From assembly GCA_933207985.1 (NCBI GenBank), contig OW240917.1:239353410-239417409 (forward strand): a stretch of DNA of 64,000 bases, written 5' to 3'. Under the pieces are notes generated by a model that worked only from the letters and a program-made list of their open reading frames with translations, searched no databases and was not told where the DNA came from. Source of the stretch: Pelobates cultripes (Eukaryota; Chordata; Amphibia; Anura; Pelobatidae). Shown piece by piece: positions 59,446 through 64,000 of the stretch (positions within the stretch are counted from its first letter, which is position 1; each line of letters opens with the position of its first letter). Made by a program: the position numbers and the translations under genes.

Positions 59446-60220
59446 ATGGGCTGTTGATACACTTTAATCAATGTTCCCAGCTCAGTCCTCATAGCACATA
59501 ACAGTCCAGCCTTTAGTCGCCTTAAGGACTGGGCTGGGAACTGCTTTAAATTATGAACTGCAGATGACTGTCAAACAAATGACAAGATTGGGCCAAAATA
59601 GAAGCATCAGGAAGACTGCGTGTGTGTTTGTGTATTTTTATTTTCTTTATCCCAACTCTTATATTGGCTTCTATTTTGCAACAATGTTTTCATTTTACTG
59701 ATTTTACAAGGTTTCTGTTTAAATTGACCTTTTTATTTCCCAGGTCGGATTAGAAGTAATTTAGGCACTAAACGTTTCAGTTGTAAATATTGTACCAAAA
59801 CAGAATCGTGTGTGGGTTTTGTGACTTCCTACCCCCACCTCACAAAAATGGTGCACGGGTACTGTACTTGTTAAATATTGCAATCATTTTACGTGTGAAG
59901 AAAATGCTCGCTGTGTTTGCATTATATGCACAAATGGCTATTCGTTTTGTTTTTACTGACACAGCCATATATTTACTCACTAAGCAATGTGGCTAAAAAA
60001 AAAGAGATGACTAATAGAGGTTTTATGCACTAAACCTTGAATTATAGTAAAGTGAAAACTGAATTCCAAAATGTAGGCCAAAATAGCCAAACTGATTAGA
60101 GCCGACTTGGAATTTTTCCTAATTCTTTCAATTTGTTTGTTTACTGAACAGTACCTGGGACTTTAAAATAATTCTCTGGGTCCTCAGTTTTTTAAATAGA
60201 TGTTTTAGGTTAGCCTAATA

Positions 60221-60355
60221 CAGGAATAGGCAACCTTCGGCACTCCAGATGTTTTGGACTACACCTCCCATAATGCTTTGCTATCATTATGGGTGTAAGA
60301 GCATTAAGGGAGATGTAGTCCAAATAATCTGAGTGCCAAAGGTTGCCTTTCCCTG
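60221..60355. mobile_element. hAT-type MITE (ACTACA core)
   Basis: CAGGAATAGGCAACCTTCGG is mirrored by CCAAAGGTTGCCTTTCCCTG, with inner TCCAGATGTTTTGGACTACA and ATGTAGTCCAAATAATCTGA arms. Confidence 0.8.
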
Positions 60356-60563
60356 GTTAATACAATGGAAGATTGTAAATTATTTTTGTTATAACAATGT
60401 TGCACTATTGTTTTGTATTCATATGATTGCAGATATATACTGAACGCCTATGCAAGAAGCTCCACCTTATGTATGTATGTTCTCTAATACAATGGAAGAG
60501 CTTAGTAAAGTCTTGGTGAATATGTGAAGGTGGTGTGTGTGTTTTTTTGGTTTTTTTTTTTAA

Positions 60564-61158
60564 GAATCACTATAGGGTCAGGAAAACAAACATGTATTCC
60601 TGACCCTATAGTGTTAAAACCACCATCTAGTCCCCCTGGGCCCCTCATGCCTCCATAAATATAGTAAAAAATCTTGTATTGTATTGAAGCCAGAAGCTGT
60701 AACTCTGCATGCTGTTGTACTCAGAAAAACAAACAGTCTGCTGCCATCATCAGAAGTGGTGGCCTGATCCAATCACAGTGCTTCCACATAGGATTGGCTG
60801 AGACTGACAAGGAGGAAGATCAGGGGCAGAGCCAGCATGATTCAACCACAGCCCTGGCCAATCAGCATCTCCTCATAGAGATGAATTGAATCAATGAATC
60901 TCTATGAGGAAAGTTCAGTGTCTGCATGCAGAGGGAGGAGATACTGAATGTTTGGATGCATTTTAGGCAGCCATGACCCAGGAAGGATCTCTAACAGCTA
61001 TCTAAGGAGTGGCCAGTGAAGTTATCACTAGGCTGTAATGTAAACACTGCATTTTCTCTGAAAAGACAGTGTTTACAGCAAAAAGCCTGAAGGTAATGAT
61101 TCTACTCACCAGAACAAATTCAATAAGCTGTAGTTGTTCTGGTGACTATAGTATCCCT
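60564..61158. mobile_element. piggyBac-type MITE, 595 bp, TTAA target
   Basis: TTAA flanks at 60560-60563 and 61159-61162. The left end GAATCACTATAGGGTCAGG is immediately followed by its own inverse (CCTGACCCTATAGTG). The right end is GGTGACTATAGTATCCCT. Confidence 0.75.
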
Positions 61159-61235
61159 TTAAGATATCCTTACCTGATGCACTCCATTTTGGTGGCTCCA
61201 TTACCTGGATCTATGCCTCTGCAGTTCATTTACAT

Positions 61236-61373
61236 CAGGGGTGCCCAAAATGTTAATCCCCAGATTTTGTAGAGCCACAACTCCCATGATGCTTTGCATG
61301 CCTTTCAGAATGACAAAGCATCATGGAAGCTGTATTTGTAAAACATCTGGGATCTGCCTTTTGGGCACCCCTG
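61236..61373. mobile_element. hAT-type MITE, 138 bp, perfect 8-bp target duplication
   Basis: The ends are CAGGGGTGCCCAAAA and TTTTGGGCACCCCTG. ATTTACAT flanks both sides (61228-61235 and 61374-61381). The interior is the hairpin CAACTCCCATGATGCTTTGC / GACAAAGCATCATGGAAGC. Confidence 0.93.
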
Positions 61374-61444
61374 ATTTACATCAATCCTGTATTCTCACAT
61401 CCAGTAGAATCCAATACGCGGGCCTGTGTCTTGTTGGTCTAGGG

Positions 61445-62668
61445 CAGGCCTAGGCAACCGTTGGCAATCTAGATGTTATGGACTACATGTCCTTTTATGC
61501 TCTTACCGCTAAAATGCTGGAAATGCATTGTGGGAGCTTGTGGCAGAACCAACCTCGCCACTGTGCACTGGAGAAGCCTGGTTGCTCGCCTGCTCCCTTT
61601 AGACTATGGCCCTGCATTTAAAACCGGTTATCTTCCCTGCTGAGAGGTTTATTCGTGCCTTTCTGCCGGGATGTTCGGTAGATTCAATCTACCGAACAAA
61701 GTAAGGAACGATGGACCATCTGGGAACTGGAGTGTGCCGTCAATTGACCGCCCAGAAGCTGCGTTTAACGGCAGCTTAATTGATGAACGCTGGTTGGCCT
61801 TTGTTTGTTTGCCGAACACGTGGAAGCGGCCATTTTAACTCCTGAACGGCCAGCGGTGTTCAGCGCCCAAACTATGGAACTGAAAACGGACACTTACTTG
61901 CGCGAACACTGCTGAGCCGCCAGCCTCCTTACCTCTGCATTCGGTAGTGGAACCGAATCACTGTTCATTCGGTAGTTTGACCGTATGAACAGCATCACCC
62001 CAGATAGCCATGCCATGGAGCCTATTCGTGTAACTAAAGACTATGGGAAAGACTTTGGCTCCATGGCGATTGAACTGTATGTATGTGATCTGAGCGCCAT
62101 TCGGTAGTAATGTGCGCTCAGATCTAAGCTATCTGGGGATATGTAGAATGTATATATTTTATGTGACAAATGTAACATTATGTATTTTAGTGTTTTATTG
62201 TAACCATGTGGTTAATGGAGTTTTGCCTCTGTCCAGGACAGAGAGGAGGGATTGTGATGCATTGTGGGATTGTAAGCTTGTGATTGGTTAATGTCCAATA
62301 TGTTTCCCAGTTTCCCATCTGGTCCCCTAGCGGAGTGTCCACCAGGTGGGAGACCTGCATAAAAGCTGGGCAGTTAGCCCCAGTAAACCAGTTCTGCTTG
62401 ACCTCAAAACGAAGTGTCGTCTCGTTATTGGGGGAATTGGATTGTATGCTGATTGCCAGGAGTGTAAGCTGATTGTATGCTTTTCCTGTTCGGTTGTTTC
62501 CAGTATTCGTGTAGTTTGCAGTTCGGGAGATTGGTGCTTACAGTAGCTGTCGGTGCATCTGGAAAGGGGAATATCGCCTAAACGGTTTTTAACCTCTTGT
62601 GTGCAAAACGGTCTGTTACAGAGCTGTAGTCATCAACATCTGGATTAGCGAAGGTTTGTCTACCCCTG
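61445..62668. mobile_element. hAT-type MITE split by an LTR insertion
   Basis: The left half (61445-61538) has CAGGCCTAGGCAACCGTTGG and ATGTTATGGACTACATG. The right half (62621-62668) has GTAGTCATCAACATCTGG and TTGTCTACCCCTG. A perfect 8-bp duplication GTCTAGGG lies at 61437-61444 and 62669-62676, proving that the two halves are one element. Confidence 0.9.
61539..62620 (+). mobile_element. solo LTR, 1082 bp, with 5-bp target duplication
   Basis: TGTGGCAGAACCAACC ... AACGGTCTGTTACA, flanked by GAGCT at 61534-61538 and 62621-62625. It contains a GCATAAAAG TATA-like box near 62358 and a GATTGGTTAATG (inverted CCAAT) near 62282. There is no internal coding region. It is a different family from the LTRs at 8414 and 52056. 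Orientation is from the TATA box and is uncertain. Confidence 0.88.
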
Positions 62669-62676
62669 GTCTAGGG

Positions 62677-63144
62677 TTTCTTTGATAGATTATTCTGCAC
62701 AGGCTGATGGGGAAATATTGAGGTATTTGGTAATGGTCAGAACTGTTAACACCACTATATCTACCAAAAATAATGTCCTATAGCTGCAACTTTATATATA
62801 TATATATCCTGACAGTGATGGAATTTCAAAGGAATTAAAATTCAGTAAATTTTATTTATTTTTTTAATGAAAATGTATATCTTTGTGAAAACCTCACAAG
62901 TGAAAGTAATGTTCAAAAAAAGAGCCTTGAAAGCAGTTAATTATCTGTAAAATAAAATTAACCTACCACGTGCCCAAGTCTTGTTAAAAAGGATCTTATC
63001 ACTTCCTCCAGCAAAGAATTAGCTTGTTAGAGTTTCTTATAAGAGCAAACTGGTACATTGCCAAACCGTATGAAAATTGGCAGCTGCAGCTTGCAAGGCA
63101 CTACTACTGTTTTCTAACGTCCTTTGAATGGATGTGGACACTAA
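62677..63144. other. unclassified intergenic sequence
   Basis: AT-rich, with a short TA run near 62795. No gene or element is recognised. Confidence 0.4.
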
Positions 63145-63148
63145 TTAA

Positions 63149-63582
63149 AGAGACACTCGAAGCACCAAAACAACTTTGGCTCCAGACCCCCAAAACACTT
63201 TCCCCCCCCCTCCTTTTTCTTCTTTCATTTTACAAAAGGTGAAGATTTCAATAGAAATTAGCACTTTTATAAATTAACCTTGTTGAACCCCTCTGGATGT
63301 CAGACAACGTGTCCTGTTACTTCCTGGTTGTTGAGTTCAATGGAACTAAACTCAAGAGGCAGGAACTGTCCATAGCACCTGTATTGGGAAGTCTATGATT
63401 GGGCAGCCACAGACATTCTCAGCAGAGTTAGAAGGGAAGGGCTTACAATGGCTGATGATGAGAACGGCAGGTTTTGCAAACCGTTTTTAAATATACCAAC
63501 AATTGAAAATACATAATGAAATGCATGTTTTCCTGTTCTACAGCACAGTGGCATTTTTGTATTTGGGCAGTTGAGTGTCCCT
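63149..63582. mobile_element. piggyBac-type MITE, 434 bp, TTAA target
   Basis: TTAA flanks at 63145-63148 and 63583-63586. The terminal repeats are AGAGACACTCGAAGC and, inverted, AGGGACACTCAACTGC. Confidence 0.8.
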
Positions 63583-63807
63583 TTAATGAGTGGTTTTGGT
63601 TCAGATCATGCCCCTGCAGTTTCACTGCTAATGTCTCTGACATTTCATAGTTAAATCATTTTGTTTATGCACCCCCGGCCATGCCTTCCCTTCACTTTGA
63701 CTTATACATCATCTCTACATATTTCCTGAGAGAAAAATTTAAATGTTTAAACTTCCTTTATTGCACAGAATTTTTACTTTAGCATTTGTTATCTCCTGAT
63801 CTGTTAA

Positions 63808-64000
63808 AGTAGCACTGTCAGCGTCTGGGACTTTGCATAATTTGCAAAGACCCCCAATGGTTACATCGACGCCGGAGGATCCAGTGGTTGGGGGTAGAGG
63901 CATTCAAAGGTGAGTTCTACTTACCAGAACGTGTTCTTTGTGGGCGCCGCCATCCTCTTCTGGCGGTTTCTATTTTACAGCTTTGAGTTCTATGGAAGAT
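63808..64000. mobile_element. piggyBac-type MITE cut by window end
   Basis: TTAA (63804-63807) is followed by AGTAGCACTGTCAGCG, resembling the start of other MITEs here. The rest is CpG-richer sequence up to the window end. The right end is not visible. Confidence 0.45.

Overview
This window is vertebrate nuclear DNA, most likely from a frog. The evidence is split genes with GT/AG introns, ordinary polyadenylation signals, low gene density, and a dense load of CR1-, L2- and L1-like LINEs, Tc1, hAT-type and piggyBac-type elements of the kind common in anuran genomes. There is no bacterial, plasmid or phage content. The species cannot be named from the sequence alone.

Two protein-coding genes are supported, both on the + strand. 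The first is a ten-exon acyl-CoA-binding gene, acbd4 (coding exons from 34924 to 48615). Its ten exons join in one frame to exactly 384 codons. The protein has an N-terminal acyl-CoA-binding domain, an FFAT-like VAP-binding motif, a coiled coil and a C-terminal membrane anchor with a basic tail, which is the design of a peroxisome-ER tether. The second is intronless hexim1 (56308-57210), the 7SK-RNA-dependent inhibitor of P-TEFb, with a compact TATA/CCAAT/NRF1-like promoter. The ACBD4-HEXIM1 neighbourhood matches the tetrapod gene order known from human chromosome 17. The two genes are not functionally linked; their adjacency is syntenic.

Layout: 1-34800 is intergenic or distal-intron sequence made of repeats: a 680-bp fold-back, LINE fragments, a Tc1 relic, a 2.55-kb fold-back transposon with a hairpin array (17.6-20.2 kb), TG-rich minisatellites, and a CpG-rich patch at 24.7-25.0 kb that could be a distal promoter or first exon. 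34.8-48.9 kb is acbd4, with its introns full of MITEs, an interrupted L2-like LINE and minisatellites. 48.9-55.6 kb is intergenic, with piggyBac-type and hAT-type MITEs, a solo LTR and a long inverted repeat just upstream of hexim1. 55.6-57.7 kb is hexim1 with its promoter and 3' end. 57.7-64 kb is intergenic and rich in MITEs, including an LTR nested inside a hAT-type MITE with both target duplications preserved.

I did not find a new gene system. The most unusual structures are the fold-back element at 17.6-20.2 kb, a family of solo LTRs with intact 5-bp target duplications, and the likeness between a hexim1 promoter motif and the core of the local hAT-type MITE family.
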